A DNA stretch of 64,000 bases, from the NCBI RefSeq assembly GCF_001411495.1, contig NZ_CP012983.1, forward strand, positions 806,001 through 870,000. Reading direction: 5' to 3'. The first letter of the stretch is position 1, and the number at the start of each line of letters is the position of its first letter. Below, in pieces: positions 1 to 10,103 of the stretch. The notes under the pieces were generated by a model. That model was not told the DNA's origin and did no database searches. It worked only from the letters and a program-made list of their open reading frames with translations. Both the position numbers and the translations under genes were made by a program. This stretch comes from Burkholderia cepacia ATCC 25416 (GTDB lineage: Bacteria > Pseudomonadota > Gammaproteobacteria > Burkholderiales > Burkholderiaceae).

Positions 1-2862
1 GGTGGCCTCCACTACCGCATCGAACGGCGCCATGCCCGCACGCGTGTTCTCTTCGATCTGGCCGATCAGGATCAGCGTGTTGCGCATCAGGATGCCGGAG
101 AGCGCAATGAGCCCCACCAATGCGTTGATGCCGAAGGGCTGATTGAACAGCAGGAGTGTCGGCACCACGCCGATCAAACCCAGCGGACTGGTCGCGAACA
201 CCATCATGGTCGCGGCAATCGAGCGCGTCTGGAAAATGATGATGAGCAGCGTCAGCGCAATCATGATCGGGAACAGCGGCGCGAGCGCATTGGTCGCCTT
301 GTTGGCCTCCTCGATGGAGCCGGCCTCCTCGATCCGGTAGCCGCCCGGCAGCTTCGCGATGATGGGCTGCAATTGCGCGAGCATCGCGGTCGACACGTCG
401 GGCGGTTGCAATCCTTCGGCGATATCGCCACGCACGGTAATCGTCGGCGTTCGATCGCGACGGCGCAGGATCGGATCCTCCATGCGGATGTCGACCTTGC
501 CGACCTGCGAGAGCGGCACCCGCTGCCCTGCGTTACCGATCAGCGTGAATCCCTCGATCCGTTGCGGGTCGAGCCGGGTGTCTCCCGCCGAACGCGCGAC
601 CAGCTCCACCGAACGAATGTCCTCGCGCACGTGCGTGACGGGAATTCCGGTCAGCAGGAATTGCAGTTGCTGCGCGACCGAGCTGGACGTCAGCCCGAAC
701 GACCCGAGACGATTTTGATCGAGCGTGAAATGCACGGTGGGAACACGCGGCCCCCAGTCGGCGTTCACCGTTCGCATCATCGGGCTGGCCTTCATGGTCC
801 GCTCGACCTGCGCGGCGATGGTGCGCAACGTCCCCGCGTCCGGGCCCATGACCCTGAACGCAACGGGGTAAGGCGAGTAAGGGCCGAACACCAGCTGCGT
901 GACGCGAACCTGCGCCCCGGGCACCAATCCTTCGGCGACGACCTTGCGCAGACGGAATTTGAGCGCTTCCCGCTGGTGCTCATCGCTCGTGCGGATCACG
1001 ATCTTCGAGAAGGACGAATCCGGCAACTCCGGAGACATGGCCAGATAAAAGCGCGGCGCGCCCTGCCCGATGTATGAGGTCACGATCTGCGCTTCCGGCT
1101 GCTTCGCGAGCCACGCCTCGACCTTTTCCGTTGCCGACGCGGTCTGCTCGATCGACGTCCCATAGGGCATCTGCACTTCGACGAGCACTTCCGGGCGATC
1201 GGACGTCGGGAAGAACTGCTTCTTCACCAGTCCCATGCCCATCACGGCAACCACGAACGATGCCACCACGATCCCGGCGACCATCCACTTGCGTCCGATC
1301 ACGCGTCCGAGGAAACGGCGAAAGCGCTGGTAGCTCCGCGTGTTGTAGATCGCTTCGTGGCCGCCTTCGATCACGGCAATGTCGGGTAACAGCTTGACGC
1401 CGAGGTACGGTGTGAAGACGACGGCCACGACCCACGACGTGATCAGCGCGATGCCGACGATCCAGAACATGTTGCTCGTGTATTCGCCGGCCGTCGAGCG
1501 CGCGAAGCCGTTCGGCATGAAGCCGACCGCCGTGACCAGCGTGCCCGACAGCATCGGCGCGGCCGTATGGCTCCACGCGTAAGCCGACGCCTGGACGCGG
1601 TTGTAGCCCTCCTCCATTTTCACGACCATCATTTCGATGGCGATGATCGCGTCGTCGACGAGCAGGCCCAGCGCGAGAATCAGCGAACCGAGCGTGATGC
1701 GGTCGAAGCTCTTGCCCGTGGCGGCCATCACGACGAAGACCCCCGCGAGCGTCAGCGGCACTGCCGCCGACACGACGATGCCGACGCGCCATCCCATGCT
1801 CGCGAAGCTCACGACCATCACCACGAGCAGCGCGACGAAGAACTTGACCATGAATTCGTCGACGGCCGAATGGATATTGACGGCCTGGTCGGTCACCTTC
1901 GTGAGGCTCATGCCCAGCGGCATCCCGGCATTGATCGATGCGACCTCCGCGTCGAGCGCGTTGCCGAGGTTGAGCCCGTTCCAGCCGTCCCGCATCACGA
2001 CGCCGAGCAGCAACGCCGGTTCGCCGTTGTTGCGAATCTGGAACGTGGCCGGGTCTTCGTACCCGCGTTCGACGGTCGCCACGTCGGAGAGCTTCAACGT
2101 GCGGCCCTGAACGACGATCGGCGTGTCACGAATGGTCTGCAGCTTGTCGAACGCGCCTTCGACACGAATGAAGACCTGCGCGCCCGCCGTATCGATCGAA
2201 CCGGCCGGCGTCAGAACGTTCTGGTTGTTCAACGCGGCAAAGATCTCCTGGGGCGTCACGCCGAGTGTCGCGAGCCGGTCGTGCGAAAACGAGACATAGA
2301 TCCGTTCCGCCTGCTCGCCGATGATGTTCACCTTCTTGACGCCCGGCACATGAAGAAGCCGCTGGCGCAATCCCTCGGCGTCGCGCACCAGCACTCGTTG
2401 CGGCTCGCCTTTTGCCTTGAGCGCGAAAAGCGCGAACGTTACGTCGGAGTACTCATCGTTGACGAGCGGGCCGATTACGCCGGGCGGCAGGTTGCCCGCT
2501 TCGTCATGCAGCTTCTTGCGCGCCTGATAGAACTCCTCGGGCACGTCCGCGGGCGGCGTACTGTCGAGCAAGGTCACCGTGGTGAAGGCCAACCCCGGAC
2601 GCGTATAGGTCTCCGTCCGGTCGTACCAGCGCAGTTCCTGCATGCGCTTTTCGAGCGGCTCGGCCACCTGGTCCTGCATTTCCTGTGCGGTCGCGCCGGG
2701 CCATGCCGTAATGACCGTCATCGACTTGACGGTAAAGGGCGGATCTTCGGCCCGCCCCAGTTTCAGGAAGGCAACCACGCCGGCGATCGAGATCAGGATG
2801 ATCAGAAACAGCGTGACCGAGCGCTCCCGCACCGCGAGCGCCGACAAGTTGAAACCGCTCAT
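1..2862 (-). CDS. RND multidrug efflux permease (HAE1/AcrB family), partial
   Basis: Inner-membrane, proton-driven pump subunit of a tripartite exporter. The 954 visible residues start MSGFNLSALAVRERS, followed at once by the first membrane helix (about 15-35). The reading frame runs off the left edge after ...PFDAVVEAT, so the last membrane helices are missing; the family is normally about 1030-1050 residues. The proton-relay pair is present in the fourth helix as LLVDDAIIAIE (Asp about 403-404). The two large periplasmic loops lie at about 40-335 and 550-850. The ATG at 2862 overlaps the stop of the upstream adaptor by 4 bp (ATGA), indicating translational coupling. The substrate is unknown. 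The family call is certain; the specific pump identity is not. Confidence 0.93.
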   Translation of the reverse strand, partial: MSGFNLSALAVRERSVTLFLIILISIAGVVAFLKLGRAEDPPFTVKSMTVITAWPGATAQEMQDQVAEPLEKRMQELRWYDRTETYTRPGLAFTTVTLLDSTPPADVPEEFYQARKKLHDEAGNLPPGVIGPLVNDEYSDVTFALFALKAKGEPQRVLVRDAEGLRQRLLHVPGVKKVNIIGEQAERIYVSFSHDRLATLGVTPQEIFAALNNQNVLTPAGSIDTAGAQVFIRVEGAFDKLQTIRDTPIVVQGRTLKLSDVATVERGYEDPATFQIRNNGEPALLLGVVMRDGWNGLNLGNALDAEVASINAGMPLGMSLTKVTDQAVNIHSAVDEFMVKFFVALLVVMVVSFASMGWRVGIVVSAAVPLTLAGVFVVMAATGKSFDRITLGSLILALGLLVDDAIIAIEMMVVKMEEGYNRVQASAYAWSHTAAPMLSGTLVTAVGFMPNGFARSTAGEYTSNMFWIVGIALITSWVVAVVFTPYLGVKLLPDIAVIEGGHEAIYNTRSYQRFRRFLGRVIGRKWMVAGIVVASFVVAVMGMGLVKKQFFPTSDRPEVLVEVQMPYGTSIEQTASATEKVEAWLAKQPEAQIVTSYIGQGAPRFYLAMSPELPDSSFSKIVIRTSDEHQREALKFRLRKVVAEGLVPGAQVRVTQLVFGPYSPYPVAFRVMGPDAGTLRTIAAQVERTMKASPMMRTVNADWGPRVPTVHFTLDQNRLGSFGLTSSSVAQQLQFLLTGIPVTHVREDIRSVELVARSAGDTRLDPQRIEGFTLIGNAGQRVPLSQVGKVDIRMEDPILRRRDRTPTITVRGDIAEGLQPPDVSTAMLAQLQPIIAKLPGGYRIEEAGSIEEANKATNALAPLFPIMIALTLLIIIFQTRSIAATMMVFATSPLGLIGVVPTLLLFNQPFGINALVGLIALSGILMRNTLILIGQIEENTRAGMAPFDAVVEAT

Positions 2863-3980
2863 TGCGCCGCTCCTTGCGCGGAGACGGATGCCGCGATCAT
2901 CTTGTCGTTGGCGAGACGCACATGCTCTCCGTCGTGCAACAACTGGGCACCGAGCGCGACGACCTGGTCGCCGTCGCGAAGGTCGCCCGTTACCGTCGCA
3001 CTGTCGTCGCTCAATGCGGTGACACGCACCTTGCGCCAGGTCACGCGCGACTGGGCCCGGTCGACCGTCCAGACGCCGGTGCCCGTGCCCGGATCGAACA
3101 CGGCGCCGACCGGGACCACCATGCCGGCGGGTGCGTGGCCGGCATCGCCGGCGAGATCGAGCGTCACGGTCGCGCCGAGCGGCGCATTCGACAGCGCGCC
3201 CTGGAGGACGTACCGCGCCTCGTAGGTCCGTGTCAGCCGATCGGCGGAGTCGGAGAGCTGACGCAGGACGGCGGGAACAGGCTTCTGGGCCGCGCCGTAC
3301 AGCGTCGCCTCGGCAATCGAGCCGGATGCGGGACGCAGCGTCTCGGGAAGCTGGACGACGGCTTCGCGGGGGCCGGCATGCGCGAGCCGCACGACGATTT
3401 GTCCCGGCGCGACGACCTGGCCGGGCTCCGCCAGCGTCTCGACCACCACGCCGTCGGCGTCCGCCATGACGACGGCGTATCCGGACGCATTGTTGGCGAG
3501 CACGGCCTGCGCCTGCGCCGCGACGAGCTGGGCCTTGGCGGAGTCCGCGGCCGCCTTGAGCTGGTCATAGGTCGATGCCGAAACCGCGCCTGCCGCGACG
3601 AGATCCCGATAGCGCGCCTCGTCAGCGGCCGTCTGCGTCGCGCGCGCCTGCGCGGCATCCACGAGCTTCTGCTGTGCACGGGCCTGCAGCCCCAGATCGA
3701 TCGGATCGATGCGCATCAGCGGCTGGCCGCGCTTGACCGTCTGGCCCGCGTCGACCAGCCGCTCGATGACCTTGCCCTGAACCCGGAAACCGAGATCGCT
3801 CTGAACGCGGGCGCCCACGACACCCGAAAACGATCGGCTCGCTCCCGCCGCGCCGTGAACGGCGCTCGTACGCACAAGTGGCGCCTCGGTACGCGGATCA
3901 GCGGCCGGATGCTCGCCGCATGCCGCGAGCGCAAGCGAAGCCACGCCCAATGTGTAGACAAAATGATGGCGCCGGAACAT
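2859..3980 (-). CDS. RND efflux periplasmic adaptor lipoprotein (MFP, HlyD/AcrA family)
   Basis: Membrane-fusion protein linking the RND permease to the outer-membrane channel. It has 373 residues. The N-terminus has a short basic region, a hydrophobic stretch and a lipobox ending LALAAC, with Cys21 the predicted lipid anchor. A lipoyl/barrel-sandwich half (FRVQGKVIERLVDAGQTV, about 67-85) precedes an Ala/Gln-rich coiled-coil hairpin (about 100-165), followed by the beta-barrel region with VVVRLAH. It overlaps the permease gene by 4 bp and lies 76 bp downstream of the TetR gene, so tetR-adaptor-permease are probably one transcript read from the 4.7 kb operator region. Confidence 0.93.
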   Translation of the reverse strand: MFRRHHFVYTLGVASLALAACGEHPAADPRTEAPLVRTSAVHGAAGASRSFSGVVGARVQSDLGFRVQGKVIERLVDAGQTVKRGQPLMRIDPIDLGLQARAQQKLVDAAQARATQTAADEARYRDLVAAGAVSASTYDQLKAAADSAKAQLVAAQAQAVLANNASGYAVVMADADGVVVETLAEPGQVVAPGQIVVRLAHAGPREAVVQLPETLRPASGSIAEATLYGAAQKPVPAVLRQLSDSADRLTRTYEARYVLQGALSNAPLGATVTLDLAGDAGHAPAGMVVPVGAVFDPGTGTGVWTVDRAQSRVTWRKVRVTALSDDSATVTGDLRDGDQVVALGAQLLHDGEHVRLANDKMIAASVSAQGAAQ

Positions 3981-4056
3981 GAGGTCCCCTCTCGCAAAGA
4001 ACAGGAGCCCTCATTCTGATACCGGTGACCAATTCAGTCAACAGTCACAACGAGAT

Positions 4057-4674
4057 TCATGGAGCGAGACTTCTGAGTACCAGGTTCGCAAGTTGGGTCG
4101 TCGCCTCTTCCGCACCCTCGAGGTTGTACTGGAGCAGCAGCGGATTGAAATAGGGTTTCATCACCAGGAAGATCGCGTTCACCGCCTCGTCCTGCGGGGT
4201 CTTGCGTTCGAATTCGCCGGTTTCGCGCCCGAGCCGCAGGATCTCGGCGACGAGTTGCCGGATCTGGTCCTCATAACCCTGGACCGATGGCCAGGGTGAT
4301 GCGGCCGACACGGCGGCGATGTCGTACAGCTTGCGATCCTGGAAGAAGAGGTCGCTTCCGGATGAAAGCAAGGTCTTGAACATACGGCGAAATTTTTCCG
4401 TCGCACTGTGTACGCCGTCGATGTTTTCCCTGACGGCGGTGATCATCGCGGCGAGGCGATTCGCGCAGATGACTTGACCGATCGCCTGTTTGGAATCGAA
4501 GAATTTGTAGATATAGGCTTTTGAAAACCCGATTTCCTTCGCAAGGTCGGAAACGGTGGTCTTTTCGTAGCCGTAGCGGCTGAAGTATTCCGTTGCGGCG
4601 TCGACGATCTGGGCGCGAACTTCGTGGTCCGAGGGGCCGCGGGACGGGGAGGCGGAGGGAGTCGGTTTGTTCAT
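4057..4674 (-). CDS. TetR/AcrR-family transcriptional repressor of the RND pump
   Basis: Probable local repressor, 205 residues. The N-terminal TetR helix-turn-helix is clear at about 20-68 (AATEYFSRYGYEKTTVSDLA, then FSKAYIYKFFDSKQA), followed by an all-helical ligand-binding C-terminus with no recognisable subfamily signature. It lies between the divergent outer-membrane channel gene and the adaptor/permease pair. The only strong dyad in the 90-bp divergent spacer (4713-4736) is the obvious target. Repression of both transcription units and autoregulation is inferred from position, not shown. Confidence 0.9.
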   Translation of the reverse strand: MNKPTPSASPSRGPSDHEVRAQIVDAATEYFSRYGYEKTTVSDLAKEIGFSKAYIYKFFDSKQAIGQVICANRLAAMITAVRENIDGVHSATEKFRRMFKTLLSSGSDLFFQDRKLYDIAAVSAASPWPSVQGYEDQIRQLVAEILRLGRETGEFERKTPQDEAVNAIFLVMKPYFNPLLLQYNLEGAEEATTQLANLVLRSLAP

Positions 4675-4712
4675 GTCTCAAGCTTAGCCCCTCACTCGCG
4701 AGTTGACAACGC

Positions 4713-4736
4713 GTGACCATATTGTATATTGGTCAC
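4713..4736. promoter_or_regulatory. Candidate TetR operator (7-bp arms, 10-bp spacer)
   Basis: GTGACCA (4713-4719) and its exact inverse TGGTCAC (4730-4736) flank a 10-bp AT-rich centre in the divergent spacer between tetR (start 4674) and the channel gene (start 4765). A TTGACA-like element lies just to the left at 4703-4708. The size and position suit a TetR-family operator that could block both promoters. Confidence 0.6.
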
Positions 4737-4764
4737 AACATCCGCTCACCGTTGCGCTCCCGAA

Positions 4765-6237
4765 ATGATCATGCCCCTGCACCGTTCACTTGTTCTCCTG
4801 ACCAGCGTCGCCGCCCTCTCGGCGTGCGCCGTGGGTCCCGACTACCACCGCCCGGATGCGCCGCTGGCGCAGCACTACATGACCCAGCCGCCCGCCGGCA
4901 CGGCAAAGGCTCCGGTTGCCGATCTGCCCGCGTGGTGGGAAAGCTTCAACGACCCGCTGCTCACGCGTTACGTTTCGCGGGCGCTGGCGCAGAACCTGGA
5001 CCTGGCCCAGGCCGTTGCGCAAATTACTCAGGCGCGTGCGCGCCTCGGCACGGCCAACGCGGCGCTTCTTCCGTCGGCCTCGGTTTCCGCGTCGGCCGCA
5101 CGCGCCTATCAGTCCGTCGACACGCCGCTGGGACAATTGCTCAATGCCACGCCGGGTTACTCGCGCTGGGGCACCGAGTACGAAACCAACCTGGAGGCCG
5201 GTTGGGAGATCGACATCTTCGGCGGTCTGCGCCGTCAGCGTGAAGCCGCGCTCGCCGATTACTCGGCGACGCAGGCGGCGGCAGTCGCCACCCGCCTTGC
5301 CGTCGCGGCCCAGACCGCGGACATCTACGTCACGATCCGGGGGCTCCAGGCCCGTCTGGACATCGCGACCCGGCAGGTGCAGACGCAGCAGGCGCTGCTC
5401 TCGGACGTGAAACTCCTGTATTCGAAAGGCGCGGCGGCCGACTATCAGGTTCAGCAGGCGCAGGGTGCGCTCGACCAGGTTCAGGCCGGCGTGCCCGTCC
5501 TGCTTGCGGCGCTCGATGCAGCGTCGAACGCCCTCGATGTGATGCTCGGCTCCCCTCCCGGCACGCACCGCGCGGAGCTGAGCCCGCCGTCCCTGATCCC
5601 CGTTGCGCCGTCGCTCGCGGAAATGGGCACGCCGGCCGATCTGCTGCAAAGACGTCCCGACCTGATCGCCGCCGAACGTCACCTCGCTGCGGCCAATGCG
5701 CGCATTGGCGCCGCGATCGGCGAGTACTACCCGACGGTCTCGCTGAACGCCTTCCTCGGCAGCGCGACCTCCGCCGCCACCGGCACGTTGTTCTCGGGCG
5801 GCGCCAACCAGGCGGCCGGCCTCGTCGGGCTGCGCTGGCGCCTGTTCGATTTCGTGCGCATCGGCGCCGATGTCGAAGCGGCGAAAGGCGCCGACGCGCA
5901 AGCGCTCGCGGCCTATCGGCAGGCCGTGCTCCGCGCGTCCGAGGACGTCGAAAACTCGCTCTCGTCATTGGTGAACCGACAGGCGCAGGCGGCCACGCTG
6001 TCGCATGCCGAGTCGTCGTTTTCCCGCGCCAAGGATGCGTCGATGACCGCGTACCGCAGCGGTGCGGCGAGTTTCATCGACGTATTGCACGCCAACGAGA
6101 CGCTGCTCCAGGCCGCCGACGCGCGTGCGCAAGCACAAACGGAATCCGCGCGTGCGGCGATCTCGACGTTCAAGGCACTCGGCGGCGGCTGGGATCCGGC
6201 ATCGCACGTCGGGCAGACGTCGCTGACTTCACGCTGA
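4765..6237 (+). CDS. Outer-membrane efflux lipoprotein (NodT/OprM family)
   Basis: Outer-membrane exit duct for the RND pump. It has 490 residues from the ATG at 4765; a second ATG at 4771 is also possible. An upstream in-frame TTG at 4729 would lie inside the operator dyad and is rejected. The signal peptide ends in a lipobox (ALSAC, Cys21), followed by AVGPDYHRP, the usual NodT-family start. Two repeated outer-membrane-factor halves follow; the second half contains LLQRRPDLIAAERHLAAANARIGAA, split here as LLQRRPDLIAAERHL then AAANARIGAA. The gene is divergent from tetR-adaptor-permease, an arrangement that supplies all three pump parts from one control region. Confidence 0.92.
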   Translation: MIMPLHRSLVLLTSVAALSACAVGPDYHRPDAPLAQHYMTQPPAGTAKAPVADLPAWWESFNDPLLTRYVSRALAQNLDLAQAVAQITQARARLGTANAALLPSASVSASAARAYQSVDTPLGQLLNATPGYSRWGTEYETNLEAGWEIDIFGGLRRQREAALADYSATQAAAVATRLAVAAQTADIYVTIRGLQARLDIATRQVQTQQALLSDVKLLYSKGAAADYQVQQAQGALDQVQAGVPVLLAALDAASNALDVMLGSPPGTHRAELSPPSLIPVAPSLAEMGTPADLLQRRPDLIAAERHLAAANARIGAAIGEYYPTVSLNAFLGSATSAATGTLFSGGANQAAGLVGLRWRLFDFVRIGADVEAAKGADAQALAAYRQAVLRASEDVENSLSSLVNRQAQAATLSHAESSFSRAKDASMTAYRSGAASFIDVLHANETLLQAADARAQAQTESARAAISTFKALGGGWDPASHVGQTSLTSR

Positions 6238-6474
6238 CGAAGCCGCCCAGCATTGGCGCGCGCAACGAAACCCGCGCACTTTCCGGGTTCGCGCGAGTGC
6301 GAAACGAGCCATTTGCGGTGCGCGTCGCGCCCGCAATCGGACAGCGTCTCGCGCGTCACAACACCCATCGCGCGGCCGTCATCGAATTGCGCTAAATTGG
6401 GCCAGATTTCGTTTGAACACGCCGTCGGGTAAAGGCACACCACGCCCGACCGGGCGCACTCCAGGGCGCGATGA

Positions 6475-7407
6475 ATGAACGACAAGGATCCTGTCGATTT
6501 CGGGCAACCCGTTGCAGACGACACGCTCGCCAGACGGTTTCTCCTGCGAGACGCGCCCACCGTAAGGGCCGGCGTTTTCTCCCACGGGCAACCGATCTCG
6601 TTCACCCGGTTGATCAACCCGCGGCCTCAACCGGGGCGCTCGCTCACGCCGCAACCGGAGGAAGCCTTCGTCTTCCAGATGCCGCTGATACTCGGCCCCG
6701 ATCCCGGCCTCCGTTATTCAAGCGGCAACCTCGATGCTTCCGCATCGTGCAGTCCTGGCAGCTGTTATCTGCTCGACCTGCGCGCGAGCCCGACGCGCCG
6801 TCTCGACATGCCGTTCGATACCATGCGGCTCTATCTGGCCCAGGGTGCGATCGAGGAGTTCACCGATCAAAAGCGGCGCCGGCGCATAGGAGGACTCGTG
6901 CAGCCGCATCTCGGCGCCAGCGACCCGGTGCTGTTCAGTCTGTCGCATACGCTGCAGACGGTCCTGCAGCAGCCCGACCTGACGAGTGCGTTGTTCATCG
7001 ATTACCTCGCGCTGGCGTTTTGCGAACACGTCGTCACACGCTATGGCCGAGCCGATCCGGTGCTCCGGCCACGCCGCTCCGGAATCGCTCCTTGGCAGAT
7101 GCGGCGCATCGAGGATTATTTCGCGTCCCACCTGCACGACAATCCGTCGATCGCCGATCTCGCACGCGAGTGCAATCTCTCCACCAGCTACTTCGGCGAA
7201 GCCTTCAAGCAGACCACCGGCAGCACGCCCCATCAGTGGCTGCTCAAGCGCCGTATCGAGCGCGCGAAATCGCTGTTGCGGGAAACCGATGCGAGCCTGG
7301 CCAGCATCGCATCGGACTGCGGATTTTTCGACCAGAGTCATTTTTCGCGCGTGTTCTCGCGTCTCGAGGGATGCGGGCCGAAAGACTGGGCGCAGCGGAA
7401 CCGATAG
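6475..7407 (+). CDS. AraC-family transcriptional regulator
   Basis: DNA-binding regulator of 310 residues. The AraC-type double helix-turn-helix occupies about 210-308: IADLARECNLSTSYFGEAF forms the first HTH and IASDCGFFDQSHFSRVF the second. The N-terminal 200 residues resemble a cupin-like sensor without a clear subfamily. Two overlapping ATGs occur at 6471 and 6475; only 6475 is in this frame. It sits 360 bp upstream of the catalase gene on the same strand, so it may respond to an oxidant or phenolic signal and act on the catalase-HD-SDR set. The target is inferred from position only. Confidence 0.88.
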   Translation: MNDKDPVDFGQPVADDTLARRFLLRDAPTVRAGVFSHGQPISFTRLINPRPQPGRSLTPQPEEAFVFQMPLILGPDPGLRYSSGNLDASASCSPGSCYLLDLRASPTRRLDMPFDTMRLYLAQGAIEEFTDQKRRRRIGGLVQPHLGASDPVLFSLSHTLQTVLQQPDLTSALFIDYLALAFCEHVVTRYGRADPVLRPRRSGIAPWQMRRIEDYFASHLHDNPSIADLARECNLSTSYFGEAFKQTTGSTPHQWLLKRRIERAKSLLRETDASLASIASDCGFFDQSHFSRVFSRLEGCGPKDWAQRNR

Positions 7408-7766
7408 CACCGGACAGGTGCAAACGTCACGGGCGGCGCATGTGTGTCAGCTCGATCCGCCGCCTCCTGATCCGAATTCAGCCACTGCCCCCCCCCGGTA
7501 TTCGACGGTCGCCCGCGAATCGTCCAACGAATCGTTGTTTTATACAAGATCGCGCGGTCACCCCGCAGGTACGCTTCTCTCACATCGACTCGTCGATGCC
7601 TCCGCGGCTCGTCACTCGTTGAACGGGTGGCCATCGCGGTCCGGCCGTTTCATTTCGGCGCACCTGCCGAGATAGCACGTTGATTTGCCCGTCAAGCCTC
7701 GCGCGGCCGCCAGCCCGGAACGGCATGGCGCTGCGCCGGTCCGCCCAACCCTCCTGGAGTCGACGC
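7408..7766. other. Intergenic region upstream of catalase
   Basis: This 359-bp stretch has no convincing gene. It contains a run of nine C (7488-7496) and a direct repeat CGAATCGT at 7516-7523 and 7528-7535, 12 bp apart. An AT-rich TTGTTTTATAC follows at about 7535, which could be promoter sequence for the catalase operon. A Shine-Dalgarno-like GGAG lies about 9 bp before the catalase ATG. Confidence 0.4.
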
Positions 7767-9236
7767 ATGAAGAATCGCGATACGTCTACGCGTCTTGATC
7801 ACGCAACGGGTGCACCCGTTGCCGACAATCTGAACATCGAAACGGCCGGCCCGCGCGGTCCCGCGCTGCTGCAGGATATCTGGCTGATCGAGAAACTCGC
7901 GCACTTCGACCGCGAGGTCATTCCCGAACGACGCATGCACGCCAAAGGATCGGGCGCGCACGGCGTATTCACGGTGACGCACGACATCACGCGCTACACC
8001 AAGGCGAAACTCTTTTCGGAAATCGGCAAGGCAACGCCGGTATTCATGCGCTTTTCGACCGTCGCCGGCGAGCGCGGCGCCGCGGATGCCGAGCGCGACA
8101 TCCGCGGCTTCGCGGTGAAGTTCTATACGGAAGAAGGGAACTGGGACATCGTGGGCAACAACACGCCCGTGTTCTTTTTCCGTGACCCGCTGCGTTTTCC
8201 CGATCTCAACCACGCGATCAAGCGCGACCCGCGCACGGGACTGCGCAGCGCAAACAGCAACTGGGACTTCTGGACGCTCCTGCCGGAAGCGCTTCACCAG
8301 GTCACGATCGTCATGAGCGACAGGGGCATACCGCGCAGCTATCGCCACATGCATGGATTCGGTAGCCATACGTTCAGCCTCGTCGATGCCGACAATCGGC
8401 GGACGTGGGTGAAATTCCACTTCCGTACGCAGCAAGGCATCGCGAATCTGACCGACGGCGAAGCCGAACAGCTCGTGGGCAAGGATCGCGAAACGCATGG
8501 CCGCGACCTTTACGAAAGCATCGAACGCGGCGACTTCCCGCGCTGGACTCTCTTCATTCAGGTGATGAACGACGACGAGGCCAGGGCACTGCCGTTCAAC
8601 CCGTTCGACCTGACCAAGGTCTGGCCGAAAAGCGATTTCCCGTTGATCGAGGCAGGCGTGCTCGAATTGAACCGCAACCCGGGCAACTACTTCGCCGAGG
8701 TCGAGCAGGCGGCGTTTTCGCCCGCGAACGTCGTGCCCGGCATCGGCTTTTCGCCGGACAAGATGCTGCAGGCGCGGCTGTTCTCTTATGGCGACACGCA
8801 ACGTTATCGGCTGGGCGTGAACTTCAATCACATTCCCGTCAATGCGCCGAAGTGCCCCTTCCACAGCTACCATCGCGATGGCGCCATGCGCACCGACGAC
8901 AACCTCGGCGGCACACCGTCCTACTACCCGAATAGTTCCGGCGAGTGGGAAGTGCGGCCCGATCTTCACGAGCCGCCGCTGCGGATCGAAGGCGACGCCG
9001 CACATTGGGACCACCGCGTGGACGTCGATCACTTCGCGCAGCCCGGGAATCTGTTTCGCCTGATGAGCCAGGCGCAACAACACTTGCTGTTCGATAACAC
9101 CGCTCGCCAGATGGCCTCCGTCCACGCGCATATCCAGGAGCGCCACATCCTCAATTGCGCGAAGGCCGACCCCGAGTACGGCGCGGGCGTTCGCGAGGCG
9201 CTGGCAAGAATCGGGGCAACGACTGCGACGAAGTAG
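7767..9236 (+). CDS. Heme catalase, small-subunit (clade 3) type
   Basis: Converts hydrogen peroxide to water and oxygen. It has 489 residues from the ATG at 7767, which is preceded by GGAG; the frame is open further upstream to 7680 but that stretch shows no catalase similarity. Catalytic His58 lies in [12 protein letters not shown], distal Asn131 in [13 protein letters not shown], and the proximal heme ligand Tyr341 in [15 protein letters not shown]. The length matches small-subunit clade 3 enzymes. There is no signal peptide, so it is cytosolic. It is co-directional with the HD protein (66-bp gap) and SDR, suggesting oxidant-linked co-expression. Confidence 0.95.
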   Translation: MKNRDTSTRLDHATGAPVADNLNIETAGPRGPALLQDIWLIEKLAHFDREVIPERRMHAKGSGAHGVFTVTHDITRYTKAKLFSEIGKATPVFMRFSTVAGERGAADAERDIRGFAVKFYTEEGNWDIVGNNTPVFFFRDPLRFPDLNHAIKRDPRTGLRSANSNWDFWTLLPEALHQVTIVMSDRGIPRSYRHMHGFGSHTFSLVDADNRRTWVKFHFRTQQGIANLTDGEAEQLVGKDRETHGRDLYESIERGDFPRWTLFIQVMNDDEARALPFNPFDLTKVWPKSDFPLIEAGVLELNRNPGNYFAEVEQAAFSPANVVPGIGFSPDKMLQARLFSYGDTQRYRLGVNFNHIPVNAPKCPFHSYHRDGAMRTDDNLGGTPSYYPNSSGEWEVRPDLHEPPLRIEGDAAHWDHRVDVDHFAQPGNLFRLMSQAQQHLLFDNTARQMASVHAHIQERHILNCAKADPEYGAGVREALARIGATTATK

Positions 9237-9302
9237 CCGGCCATTCGCGTGCGGCGTCCGCCACGACGCCAGCGTCCGCTCACATTTCGATGGAGAACCG
9301 TC

Positions 9303-9944
9303 ATGTCGCAGGTCATTCAGGATGTCGCCGTGCCCGACAGTCAGCTTGCGCGGGAAATTACCGAGTTCGTGCGCGACACGTCCACCCCGCTGCTCTTTCA
9401 TCATTCGAGCCGCGTCTATTTGTTCGGCGCCCTGGAGGGCGCGCGCCGCGGCCTGAAATTCGATCCGGAACTGTTGTACGCGGGCGCCATGTTCCATGAC
9501 ATCGGCCTCACCGGCGCGTACAGCAGCGCCACCGAGCGCTTCGAAGTCGACGGAGCCAATGCGGCCCGCGAGTTTCTCTCGGGCCGGGGCATCACCGCGG
9601 CCGACATCGATCTCGTCTGGACGGCCATTGCGCTGCATACCACGCCCGGCATTCCGCGCCATATGCACCCGGTTGTCGCACTGGTGACCGCCGGGGTCGA
9701 GATGGATGTGCTCGGACTTTCGTACCACGCGTTCTCGCACGAGGAACGCGAAGCCGTCACGCATGCGCATCCGCGCCCGCCGCACTTCAAGGAAGAGATC
9801 ATTCAGGCGTTCTACAACGGCATCAAGCACAAACCGGAGACCACGTTCGGCAACGTGAAAGCCGACGTGATCGCCGACAAGGAGCCTCATTTCCATCGGG
9901 GAGACTTCTGTTCCGTCATCCGCAATTCGGCATGGCCGGGTTGA
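9303..9944 (+). CDS. HD-domain hydrolase, cyanamide-hydratase-like (copy 1, intact HD)
   Basis: Predicted metal-dependent HD-fold hydrolase of 213 residues. The metal ligands expected of the family are all visible: His34 in FHHSSRVYLFG, the His65-Asp66 doublet in AMFHDIGLT, and His112 in AIALHTTPGI. The layout resembles the fungal/bacterial cyanamide hydratase (DDI2-like) branch rather than nucleotide phosphohydrolases. The start at 9303 was chosen because it aligns end to end with copy 2 (26638-27279, also 213 residues). It follows catalase by 66 bp. The substrate is unknown. Two diverged paralogues occur in this window. Confidence 0.85.
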   Translation: MSQVIQDVAVPDSQLAREITEFVRDTSTPLLFHHSSRVYLFGALEGARRGLKFDPELLYAGAMFHDIGLTGAYSSATERFEVDGANAAREFLSGRGITAADIDLVWTAIALHTTPGIPRHMHPVVALVTAGVEMDVLGLSYHAFSHEEREAVTHAHPRPPHFKEEIIQAFYNGIKHKPETTFGNVKADVIADKEPHFHRGDFCSVIRNSAWPG

Positions 9945-10103
9945 CGATGCCGTGTCCCGCGCATCGATGCCCGGCCAGTCGCGCCGCGCCAACCGATCGC
10001 GACCGCATGCAGGTCCGCATAGGCAGAAAACACCGGCGATCGCATCGTGCGAGACGGCAGGCCGGTGTCCATCAACGGAATCATTCACACTGAGGTGAAC
10101 ATC

